Shown here piece by piece: positions 47,200 to 58,300 of a DNA stretch of 64,000 nucleotides. The DNA comes from Biomphalaria glabrata. Its lineage: Eukaryota > Mollusca > Gastropoda > Planorbidae. The notes beneath the pieces are model-generated. The model saw nothing but the letters and a program-made list of their open reading frames with translations. It ran no database searches and was not told where the DNA came from. The translations under genes and the position numbers were made by a program. How positions within the stretch are numbered: position 1 is the stretch's first letter; the number at the start of each line of letters is the position of its first letter. The stretch is from contig NC_074725.1 of the NCBI RefSeq assembly GCF_947242115.1, positions 26,637,398 through 26,701,397 on the forward strand, read 5' to 3'.

Positions 47200-47710
47200 A
47201 CAAAACAATATGGACAAATGTGGTTGGGATATGATGGAACCTAAAGAATGTGTAAGTAAATAAAAAGAGAAAGTCTGTTGGATGTTGGGGCACCACACAC
47301 GATTTGTCCACTGTCTTTCTCCACTCCTTTCTGTCTTTTGCCATGGATAGAACATCTTTCTTTGGCAGGCCCACCCATTCTATTATGTGGTCTTCCCATA
47401 GCTTTCCTGGTACTGTTCCTTCAATGAAGGTCTTTGCAAGCCCCGAAGACCTTGTAATATGGCCACAGAGTTTTAGTGTTTTTTTTTGTTTTTTTTTTTG
47501 TTGCAATAGTTAGCCGGTCATCGTGATCGAGTCTAATCACTATATATAGTAACACTCTCTCTCTAATCTCTTCGTTTCCACCTGTAGCTAGTTTTCCTTC
47601 TGTCCCTGATAGGCCATCTATGTCTTCAGCGAAGCTCGAGTTAGTAATACTTCTTCCTCTAATAATGTCTAGGACTCCACACTGAAAGATCGCTGTTATT
47701 AATTAAATAA
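47200..47710 (-). mobile_element. LINE RT/C-terminal fragment (GHVTRSSGLAK-type family)
   Basis: On the minus strand an RT palm remnant comes first (ITNSSFAEDIDGLSGTEGKL, near 47640), the place of the polymerase catalytic FADDI box. The C-terminal part follows: CGHITRSSGLAKTFIEGTVP, then a short deletion, WEDHIIEWVGL, and KEWRKTVDKSCVVPQHPT. The polymerase core between them is shortened. It is dead but recognisable. Confidence 0.82.
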
Positions 47711-48059
47711 TTTAGAAAATGACTTTGTGCTGCAAGCGAGAGAGATCAATAATTAGGACAGCCGTAGTCTTACTCTGTTAGCGTCTGTTTTGACTCTTGT
47801 TAGAGCTGAGACGTTATTTCTTTTGTTTCGTTTTATACGTGGAAGTTTTAGAACTCTTTTATTTCTTACGGTGCTAGTTTAGGGGCTGGTGTGTGACAGA
47901 TATTGTAGATGTGAGGTGCTATTGCAAGTGCTGAGGTTCTTGCGTCGGGAAAAACTTATGCAACTGTGGCATTATACCGAGATATTCACTGTGTTATGGT
48001 ATGAATTATTCAGGGACAATTATTCCTTATCCTTAAGTGTACCATCATCTATGGCAACA

Positions 48060-48245
48060 TTTATTTCTCCTTCTTCCCCAGTGCCACTATAGCATGGAAT
48101 GAGTTACCTGAAACAGCCAGGAAAACTAACAAATTAGCAGAGTTTAAGTCACTGATTAACAAGCATAACTAGATTGACATATGGATTCTCGGTCGTAATT
48201 ATCTCCCCTTTTGAAGTAACGTCTGTAACTTATAAGATAACATAT
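48060..48245 (+). mobile_element. 5'-truncated 3' end of jockey/CR1-type LINE
   Basis: It encodes the AWNELPETARKTNKLAEFKS-like end and a stop. The 3' UTR and ataagat tail follow. It is more diverged than the 15353 and 25829 copies. Confidence 0.82.
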
Positions 48246-48734
48246 ATGATTATGTAGATATTGCATGTTTTGAAAAATATGTAATTTTACATCTACATTC
48301 TAACAGTGTATTATATATTTGCGAAATGCCATTCATTCATCTCTTAAGAGATCTCCGGAACCGCCGAATGGATTTGTATGAAACTTTGTACAAAGATCCC
48401 TTTTTTTTTTCTCCTAGGTGCTCGCTAAGAAACTATTTTGACTAATTAGCAGTTTAAACGAGGCTTTTCGAAAAAAAACAAAAGCTTTATGTTAAACTTT
48501 TGTATTTAAGTTTAGGTGTTTCATCAAAATGGCCGAAAGTTTCTGAACAAAAGGAACAGCATACGGAAAATCAATAATTCAACGCAACTAAGCTCGAATT
48601 CACTAGCTCATACTGGAATCTTAGTTAAAGAAATCGGTCATGAGGCATTTTGGAAGTGATACTGTGCAAAGCGTCTTTTGAGATTGTATTATTGAAATTT
48701 GTTCTCTATTGTTCAGGTCCGATGTCATTATCTG

Positions 48735-48915
48735 TGACGTGGCAACGAGCATTTGATCATGTAGCTGGCTGATCTTGTGGTATTCACTCTGGACTGAAGT
48801 CTCGATGGTCCCGGGTTTGAACCCTACCCGACGCCGTCCAGCAGGAGGTTTGGGGGCCAATAATGGGCTAGAATGTAATAGTCGATAGTTCTGAAGGAAC
48901 ATCCAAAACATGCAA
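48735..48915 (+). mobile_element. SINE (family with ggaacatccaaaacatg tail), copy 1
   Basis: Box B-like gggtttgaaccctaccc, then gccgtccagcaggaggtttg, then ctgaaggaacatccaaaacat. The same order appears at 59370-59560. The head is partly degraded. About 48950-49730 holds no feature I can name. Confidence 0.7.
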
Positions 48916-49731
48916 CACAAGAAGCAACAAAAAGAAGAACCTGGTCCTGCGGGGTCTAATCAGAGAGCTAGACTTTGACATTCTTTGTAAGGTGTGGTGC
49001 AATGGAACGACAGACTAGAAACTGAGACACTAGATGAGAAGCCTATCCATGCGTGGATGATGGGGTATGTTCAACAAACATTTCAGAAACTGGCGACTTT
49101 TTCTATAAAAAAAATGAAATCCTATTTCATTTCTCACTTGTATTAAGCTCACAACGTATTGAAACTTTTAAGGACGTGGTCGGCTTTCTATGGTGATTCT
49201 CCACGTTTCTCTTAGTCTTGGAGTGTTGGAAGAAAACCACCAGCTCCCTTGTGTGGACTCCTTCAAAGCGGACAGCCCGTCCGCTACCTGCACATCCGGA
49301 TTCCTCAAGCAGGACGCCACATCTATAAGAATCATTTCTGAACTCCAGCATATTAAGGTTGCGTGTCAATGTGTTATGCGCCGGATAGCAAATTGACCCC
49401 GACTTCAGCCTGCTTTTCTTTCTGGGTGTGCTCCCATAGCCTTTGATCATCCAAGATCATCTGCAAGGCAGCAGGTGTTTATTTTTGGAGTTTTCTCTCC
49501 TAGATGAATTGCTATCCCTAGCTAACGAGCTTCACCTACCCGGGTTTAGAGTTAGAGCGCTCTATACTCGCTTTTTGCAATCATTTCCCTGGAAATTTTA
49601 GATGTTTTTATTGAATATCCTAACAACTGGAATACTCCAACTCATCCTCCATGACTGCAAACCAGTTGGTCAGCGGTGGCTGTTTTATATTCGCAGCTAA
49701 CCCTTATATCTACGTTGTTGTTTTTTTTACA

Positions 49732-50295
49732 AAGCTTTTATATCAACTCACTCTGTTAGTCTGGTAAAATGTTTGTACACGTTATTTCTCCCACACTCAA
49801 TCTCAGATCAAGCTGAAATTTTGCACAATTATTTCTTTTACCTGACAACACAAAAGTCAATATAAAAATTAACCAATTATTTTGTTTGATATCTCAAACA
49901 AGGGAAAGAAATTATAATTGACTGAAAGGGTAGTATAAGCTGAATTAGTCCCCTTTGTAGGTCGTCGTCTGAGTCTTAGTGAGCACAAATCTGAAAAAAT
50001 AGGACAAGGCTATAGAAAGGCTATAGAAACAATTAGATAACTATAAAATCTTCCATGTTCATAAGCTCTCCACTAGCAGAGTGGTTACCGTGTTGGCTTG
50101 AGAAGGTTTCAGCCATGAGTTCACATTCAGGTCATACCCTCTTTTTTAATTTTATAAATGTTTTTTTTTATTGTAAATGTAGATCTTTTACAAATTTAAT
50201 TACATCACTAATCCAAACTAATTGATACAAGTATGCTTAATATAAGCTTTGTTTTTTATTAAAGTATTTTTTTCCCTTATCAGCAAACCTGGGAG
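49732..50295 (+). mobile_element. Dispersed repeat with a tRNA-like segment
   Basis: Partner of 40375-40935. This copy includes a tRNA-like stretch (actagcagagtggttaccg, then catgagttcacattcagg) in the middle, so the element may be a SINE-like composite. No target duplication was identified. Confidence 0.65.
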
Positions 50296-50824
50296 CAAGC
50301 TTGGTAGAAGACGGTAGCTTCCCAATGCTGGCCTTTCTGATATTAGTACTTACTAAGTAAGCAAGTAATATTTCAATTTCTTAAAAAAATGATTAAAAAT
50401 CAACTTTAATGATTAAAATTCATTATTTAAAAAAAAAAAGTTGTTAAAAAATTGGATTACAAAAAAAAAATTACATAAACATTTTCAATGTCAGTCTTTT
50501 CTAACACTCAAAAAAGCCTTTATATAAATGGAGCATATTAATTTACAAAAACAGTTGTTTAAAAATGTTAAATAATAATAATACAAACATTTATTTGTAT
50601 CACAAATATTGTAATGATGAGCATCTTTTTATAACTCTAGATAGATAAAACAATAATGTTAAAGGTAGTTCAATAAAAGGGAGCAATACTTCACACAAAA
50701 AGAAAAGTTGTAAGAAATGTTTTGTCAATATGGTACATCAGTTGAAAATCATAATTGGTATAAAGCAAACCAATCAGCAATTCTAAGTTAACCTTACAGC
50801 TTCATGGGTCCTGTTGGTATAAAG

Positions 50825-51349
50825 CAGTGATGCCCAACCTAATTCAATCTGTGGGCCATTTTAATTTTCAACACTAGTGTCGCGGGTCACATGATCGAAA
50901 AGATATAAAAACAATAAAATTGAAAAGAAACTATCTTTATTTCAAACCCGAGGATCTAGTACTTACATTGAATTATTGGGATATTTGAATTTTCTTTTTA
51001 CACTTAAAAAAATGGCTTAGTTCTGTTGATATTTTTTTGTTCTTGTTTTTTTAAAAACAGCCACACTTTCTTTATAAAAACAAACATGTTGCCTAGCAAT
51101 GATATTATGTTAGTATCATGTTGTACAAAAAACTACAGATCCGTTCACTTTTCCTAGTAGATTCTATACTCCTATTTCATAAACGCACAAATGTTAAATG
51201 CCTTGGATCCATTAGAAAAAAGTGAGGGCCCTATCGTAGGTAAAGATACATTTTGAACATTTTTTAAGGGAGGGGGGGGGAAAGAAATTTTTGGTGGGCC
51301 GGTTGGAAGCACGTCATCTGGCCTGAGGGCCATATTTTGGGCATCACTG
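50825..51349. mobile_element. hAT-like element with cagtgatgcccaa ends
   Basis: Inverted ends cagtgatgcccaacc and ttgggcatcactg. The target duplication gtataaag / gtatatgg matches at 6 of 8. Subterminal gggccat motifs are present. There is no intact transposase frame, so it is a deleted non-autonomous copy. Confidence 0.75.
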
Positions 51350-51592
51350 GTATATGGCATAGTCTAAACAATATACCGAAGATAAAACAGATGTTTAGAA
51401 TTTCTCCTCAAATTAATGGAAAATGTAATGATGAAGTAAAAGGGCAATGATGAAGTGAATATTAAGCTTGATGATAAATTTCAAAAGGCATCTAAAAACA
51501 AAACTTTTATGACTCAATTGCTAGTCAGCTTTTTGCTGCTGAGTTGACAACACTATCACTATTTGTGTTCAACTTAAAAAGATAATATACAA

Positions 51593-51790
51593 CAGGGGTT
51601 CCCAACCTGTGAGTCACAACCCCCTTGGAGGGTTGATTGATGATTTGTCAGGGGTCGCCTAAGACCATCGATAAATGGATTGTTTTTGTCAATTCTTCTA
51701 TTGCTGTGTGTAAGTGTGGGTGGGTGGGGGTCACGGAAGAGTGGGGGGTTGTAAAAAGGGATTGCCGAGCTTAAAAGGTTGAGAACTCTG
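51593..51790. mobile_element. SPIN-like non-autonomous hAT element, copy 3
   Basis: Left end caggggttcccaacct, right end aggttgagaactctg, and a perfect 8-bp target duplication, atatacaa (51585-51592 and 51791-51798). The body matches the other two SPIN-like copies, and this is the most diverged of the three. Confidence 0.9.
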
Positions 51791-52343
51791 ATATACAAGG
51801 AAGAACCATTATGTTTATTTAAAAGGATTGAACGACCTGTATTCAATGTGGTTTGAAGCGGTGTAGCAGCCATGGCATCAAGGGAAAAAATCAGTGGAAG
51901 AGCTTCATATGTGCTGCCCAAGTCCTCCCATCTATTAAATTTTGTTTTAAAATTATGTATAAAAATGTGGTTACAATGTGTATTCTTATTTCTCTAAAAC
52001 AAAGAACAAAACATTTTCAGTTTACCATTACAATTTATAAATAGTAATACAAATATTTTTTATACATAATTTATATATATAACAGCACTTTGGTTTAATA
52101 TGAACAAACAGAATTATACTGTTTTTTTTTCCTCCTTCGAGGGGTCCGCAAATAATGTGTATTTAATGAAAATCAATGTTTATGACTTTGTGTTTAGTTA
52201 TCAGAACAAAAAATACTTTGTTTTTATAGCTAGTGTTTTTAGAAATAAAGAAGCTGTAAATGTTTTGTTGAAATCCAGTTATACAGCTAAAAATGCACAC
52301 TTTCATAACAAGTTTTACATTATAAGGGATATTCAGGCATGTA

Positions 52344-55300
52344 TTATTTTAATTCTGACCAGAAAAAGTGTACTTTCTCCAGGTCATCTATTCGGACCCC
52401 AACTGTGGCATCACGAAAATTATGCAACCAGGCATCCAGTAAGATGATGAAGTTGCCTGGTTTTAAACAGGAAGACAAAGGAGCCTTGGTAACAGCAAGA
52501 TGATCAATATTTGGACCACCTGTGATATTTGCTTCAGTCCTTTGCTCATCATGAAAAATAATGGGTATTGTATTCAACATTACATCCTAAAAAGAAATTA
52601 ATAAATTTCATTAAATTCCAACTTATAACTCACACTTTTGTCACTGTCAAACAAAAATTTGAACCATTTACTTTGACAACTTATTTGAGCTACAATTTCT
52701 CACAGAAACTCATGCAAGATGGCAACACATTTTATTAATATTTCAGAAAGATTATTTCATTAATTATTGAATTCATTAAAAAAAATGTAGTAACCCTCAT
52801 AGCTCTGTGTTTCATTCATGGGACTCAATTATATTGTATGTTTCTTATAACAAAGTATCAGTAATATCCCTTATGCATATTAATATTTAAAGAATGGTGG
52901 CAATTTGGTCACATGTGCTATATAATTATTATTATAGCAATGTATTGATGTACTGACTGCTTTTCAGAAAATAAAATGAGTAAGATCCTAGATAAAATCT
53001 CCACCAGGAAATGACACTCCAAAGCCTATTCTTATCTTCTTATCTTATATAATACAGACGTTACTTCAAAAAAGAAGATGATTACGTCCTACGCGTCATG
53101 CATTTAGTCATGCATATTAACCAATGACTTAAATTCTGCCAAGTCATTGGTTTTCCTGGCTAGCTCAGGCAACCCATTCCATGCTCTAATAGCACTAGGG
53201 AAGAAGGAGTATTTGTACAAATTTGTCCTAGCATATGGGACGAGGAATGTGCCTTTATTTTTGTGTCTTTCAGAGTATTTTATTAAATTTTGTTTTTGTA
53301 TTTGAAGATTATGGTTCAGTGTTTTATGTATAATTGCTACTTTACTTTTGAGTCTTCTGTCCTGAAGGCTTTCTAAGTTTAGTGATTTTACTAATGGTGT
53401 TACTCTAGTCAAATGTGAATATTCCTTTGTTATGAATCTCACTGCTCTATTTTGTGTTTGTTCCAGTTTCTTAATGTTTTCTTGAGTTGAGGGGTCCCAA
53501 ACGAAGGATGCATATTCTATTATTGGCCTAACCAAGGTTAAATAACATTTTAGTTTTATGTTCTTATTTGATTTATAGAAATTTCTTTTAATAAACCCTA
53601 ATGCTTTGTTGGATTTTTTTATAGTTTCATCAATATGTGGATTTCATGACAGTTTTTCATTTATTATAACACCTAGGTATTTGGCGTTTTTAGTCTGTGT
53701 TACTGGTTTGCCATGAATAAGATAACTGGAATTAATTTGTTTTAGTTTTTTTGTTACTCTTAACAACTGACATTTTTCTGGGTGGAAAGACATGCTCCAA
53801 TTTGATTCCCATTTCTGTAATTCATCTAATTCTCTTTGTAAAATATCTGTGTCTTGTGTTGTTTTTATTGTTCTATATATTATGCAATCGTCTGCAAATA
53901 GTCTGACTTTTGTTCCTGAACTAATGCAATTTGGTAAATCATTTATGTAAATTAAATTAGTAGTGGACCCAAGACTGTTCCTTGAGGTACACCTGAGTTA
54001 ACTGTTATCGGTTTTGATTTAGAGCCATTTATTATTACAGTTTGTTCTCTCCCTATCAGAAAATCTTTAATCCACTGATGCAGTGGACCATTAATGCCTA
54101 AATATTTTATTTTTTTAAGCAAACTATGGTGGTGAACTTTGTCAAAAGCCTTAGAAAAATCTAGTAAGATAGCATCTATTTGTTCACTATTATCTAAACC
54201 TTTTGAAAAATCATCAATTAGTCCTATTAGTTGTGTTTCACATGATCTATATTTCCTAAAGCCATGTTGGTATGAGGTGAGGATATTATGTTTGTCTAAG
54301 TGGTTTATGATGTTGCTACATATTATGTGTTCTAGGATTTTACATGTGATGCTGGTAAGTGATACTGGTCTGTAGTTTCCTGGGTCAGATTTTTCTCCTT
54401 TTTTAAATAGGGGGGTGACATTAGCTTCTTTCCAGTCCTTTGGTACTCTGCCCTGGTTAAGCGATGCCTGAAAGAGTATTTTGAACACTGGGGCTAGCTC
54501 ATTGCTTAGTTCTTTGAGTAATCTAGCTGGAATACCATCAGGTCCAGACGCTTTATTTGGTTTGGTGTTGGCTAATAGTTTTTGAATTCCATTTTCTTGT
54601 ACTACTAAATCTTCTATGTTGTCTACTTGGTTCAAATTAAGTAACATGTCTTTGTCTCCTGGGGCTGAGAATGCTGATGCAAAGTATTTGTTTAGGATGT
54701 TTGCTTTAGTTTCATTATCATTATGTATTATATTATGTTCATCTTTTAATGGTGCTATGCCTGTTGTTTCCATTTTCTTAGACTTAATGTATAACCATAG
54801 GTTTTTGTTGTTATCTTTAGATATTACATTGTTTATGTATTCACTCTGCAGCTGTCTGCTTACTTTTTGGGTTAGGTGTTTAATTTTTATATACTTTTTG
54901 TAAACTCTTTCTGCCTTGGTTTCTTTAAATTTTCTATATAGGTTTTCCTTCTGTTTACAAAGCTTCTTTAGTCTATTATTAAACCAGCATTTATTTATTT
55001 TGTTTGATGTGTATTTAGTTGGTATATGATTTTCTATAATGCTTTTAAGATGGTTTTTAATGAAATTCCAGAGATCATCGACTGGTTGGTTAATGTCTTT
55101 TTCTAATAAGAATGTTTGTTGAAAGTTTAATGCAGCTTGGTGAAGTTGTGTTAGGTTACATTTATTCCAGAGTAAGATTTTTCTTTTGGGTTTTGTATTG
55201 GCTACTGCTTTTATCTGACTGTGTATTTTTATGATCTCATGGTCTAATAGACCAGGGATAATATCATAATCAACTACTAGTCCAGGTCTGTTGGTTAAGA

Positions 55301-58300
55301 AGAGATCTAATGTGTTGTTTAATCTAGTTGGCTTTTTAATGATTTGATCTAAACTTAGGTTGTGTAAAGTTTCTATGAAAAGGTCATTTATGTCCTTAAG
55401 GTTTTGGTGTTTATCTATGGTTAGTGTTTTCCAATTTATATCAGGTAGGTTGAAATCACCCATAATCCAAAAAACTGCATTTTCATTTGTCTCTTTAAGT
55501 GTAGTAATCTGATTACATAGTTCCTGCATGTATTCTAAACTAGAATTTGGTGGTCTGTAAATGCTGCCTATTATTAGGGATGTTGAGGTGGTATTAATTT
55601 TACAAAATGTAGATTCTATATTTTTTGAGTTAGGTAAGGTAATTTCTTCTGCTATAAGAGTGTTTTTTATTGCTAAGAGAACTCCTCCATGATTATCAGC
55701 CCTATTTTTTCTAAAAATTTCATAATTACTATTGAAAATTTCTGCATTATAAATTTCAGGATGTAGCCAAGTTTCTGTTCCTGCAATTATGTCTGGTTTC
55801 TCACATTCTAATAAAATTTCTAAGTCTGCTGTTTTGTTCGTAATGCTTTGAAAATTTATTACTAAGGTTTTAAGGTATTTTGGTATTACTTCTTTAGTAT
55901 TCCATTAGCAGGTACACACATTTGTACATTATAGACTTACTATTAATTATTATTCATTGAGCTTGAGCTTGCAAGAATAATCTATTTTTTTTATGGAGAA
56001 TTAAAATGTATATTTTATTTTTACTCTATGTCAAAAAAGGTAATTTCATTAAATATTGTATTAGGAATTGAATGTTATGCAGGGGACACTAACACTGTGC
56101 AATTGAAAAATTCTAAAATTTGACTTTGATGCAGATGAGTTTGACGATTATTAAATTTCATCATAATAACCTAAATAACAAGCAACAGTAATTTGAAGCA
56201 AAATTAATCTTCTTGCACTAAGATACTATAGGGGGCGTGTTACCTCAGTTTCTCACCTGGTACATCAAGAAAAAGAGGCACAGTGGCTGAGTGGTAGAGC
56301 CCTTGGCTTCCAAACCTAGGGTCCTGGGTTTGAATCTCAGTGAAGATTTGGATTTTTAATTTCTGGATTTTTAGGGAACCTCTTAGTCTACCCAGCTCTA
56401 CCTTAATTGGGTGAGGAAAAGTAAATGCGGTCTGTCATTGTGCTGGCCACATGACACCCTTATTAACCATGTGCCACAGAAACAGATGACCTTTACATCT
56501 TTCTGCAAATGGCAGCTAAAACATCAAGAACAAGTGTGTCACAGTCTTAGTTGACATTGCATGATCTAAAGTTCACGTCATGTTAATAGTTTAAAAGAAT
56601 TCCTGGAATTCCTGATGTAGAAAACAGGAAGTAGAGTGAATAAAGTTGACTTTGAGTTCAGTCAAGTCAAGTTAGTAAGGTCTTGCTCCCGGTACAGGAA
56701 GGTTGGACTTTTCTTCCTGGACTGGTGTATATATATGTATATAGCATGAAAGTCGATGGACTAATGATTGTTGATTAATTATATTTGAGAGTTGATTTCA
56801 TTATGTGCTTATTGAATATTAATTTCAATGGATATCTACAGTTGAAGCTCTAGTGTCACTAGTAGTAATTGTTCTTATTGTTACCCGCTGAGATGCGGAT
56901 GTGATTGATACATTTGATACCGCTGCTATGCGGATAGGATTATTATTTCTAGACTTGTAGCACTAACAAGGAGTGCAGTATATTATTATTATTATAGTAA
57001 AATAAACTTCATGTTGTCTGCTGAACGGACTTGAGTCAGTCGTACAGTGTCTGTCTTGTCACGTGTCTAGAGTACTTCAGGAAGCAAGAACTCAGTATTA
57101 CACCATTCAACGTTCATTTACAAAGAGAACGGTAAATTAGCTTACCATTGCAATAACTGCATAGCGCCAACTGTGAGGATATGGACTAACAATTTGAGCA
57201 TATATCACTGGCCTAGCAGTGTAGTGAGCAGAAAAAAAAGGGCCAGGGAAAAACATTGCTGTGGAAAACAAAACAATAATAATCAGCTTTTAAGTTACTA
57301 TTGTTTTTGTTTTTTTAATATAGCCATTTCACTGAACAGTTCCATAATTTATAAAGTGTATTGAACAAAGATTAAACTTTAACAAGTTATAAAATCACAA
57401 AAAAAAAATTAGTAAAATATTTTTAAACAATCTATTTTTGAAGGGAACAAAGTTCTTTTCTTTGTTATAATAAAAAGTAATAAAAAGACAAACTATAGTT
57501 ATAGAAATGTTAGTGTACTAGTATTTGTAAAATTATAATACTGCATTTGGTTTTCCTTAACGTTAAAAGGGTGATAATGGGAGATTTTGTGCTGTACAAA
57601 CTCAACAGCCATTGAGTCATTTGTACTCACACAAACACACACTAAAGTCACATGCACAACAGGAACTATAAAATTGACCAACAACAGCCCATGATTATCA
57701 TTTACAGACATAAAACTTATAGATATGAAATTACTGATGTTACTTAATAATGTGGAGGTGTAGTAGCTGAGTGGTAAAGCGCTTGGCTCTTGAACTGGGG
57801 GTCCCTGTGAGTCCACCCAACTCTAATGGGTAGCCTACCTAAAATTAGTTGGGGAAAGTAAAGGCGGTTAGTTGTTGTGCTGGCCACATGACACCCTCCT
57901 TAACTGTAGGCCACAGAAACAGATGACCTTTACAGTATCTGCCCTATAGACCACAGCGTCTGAAAGGGGAAATACTTAACGATGTAAAAAATTCTTACAT
58001 GCTAAGTGATTAACTAGGTTGCCAAATAATAGTTATAATGACAATGTCTTCAATTCCAAAGTTAAAGGATGAATGCAGTGTTTCACATCGACTACACTAA
58101 CCCAAATAGTAGGCAATGTAAAAACAAATATGAAAAAAATAAATTCTTACGTGCTAATTCATGAACGAGGTTGCCAAATAAAGGGCTTGCTTTTTTCTTT
58201 TCAGTTAGTCCTTTAGTCTTAAGCATCTGAAAAGTCTGGCCAGAGAAGAGAATCTCTTCTAGGTAGCTGAACAATGCCATTAAGGCTAAAAAAATTTTAG

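Noticed and set aside
49127-49450. Open frames on both strands around 49.1-49.45 kb as an exon
   Set aside because: No domain, no splice-bounded structure and no paralog; GC-richer sequence of unknown origin.
52100-52447. 115-codon plus ORF
   Set aside because: It overlaps the antisense of exon 6 of the right MYND gene and shows no domain; the exon is supported by its paralog.
53952-55529. 525-codon minus ORF as a host gene
   Set aside because: It has endonuclease and reverse transcriptase motifs of a LINE and truncated relatives all over the window.
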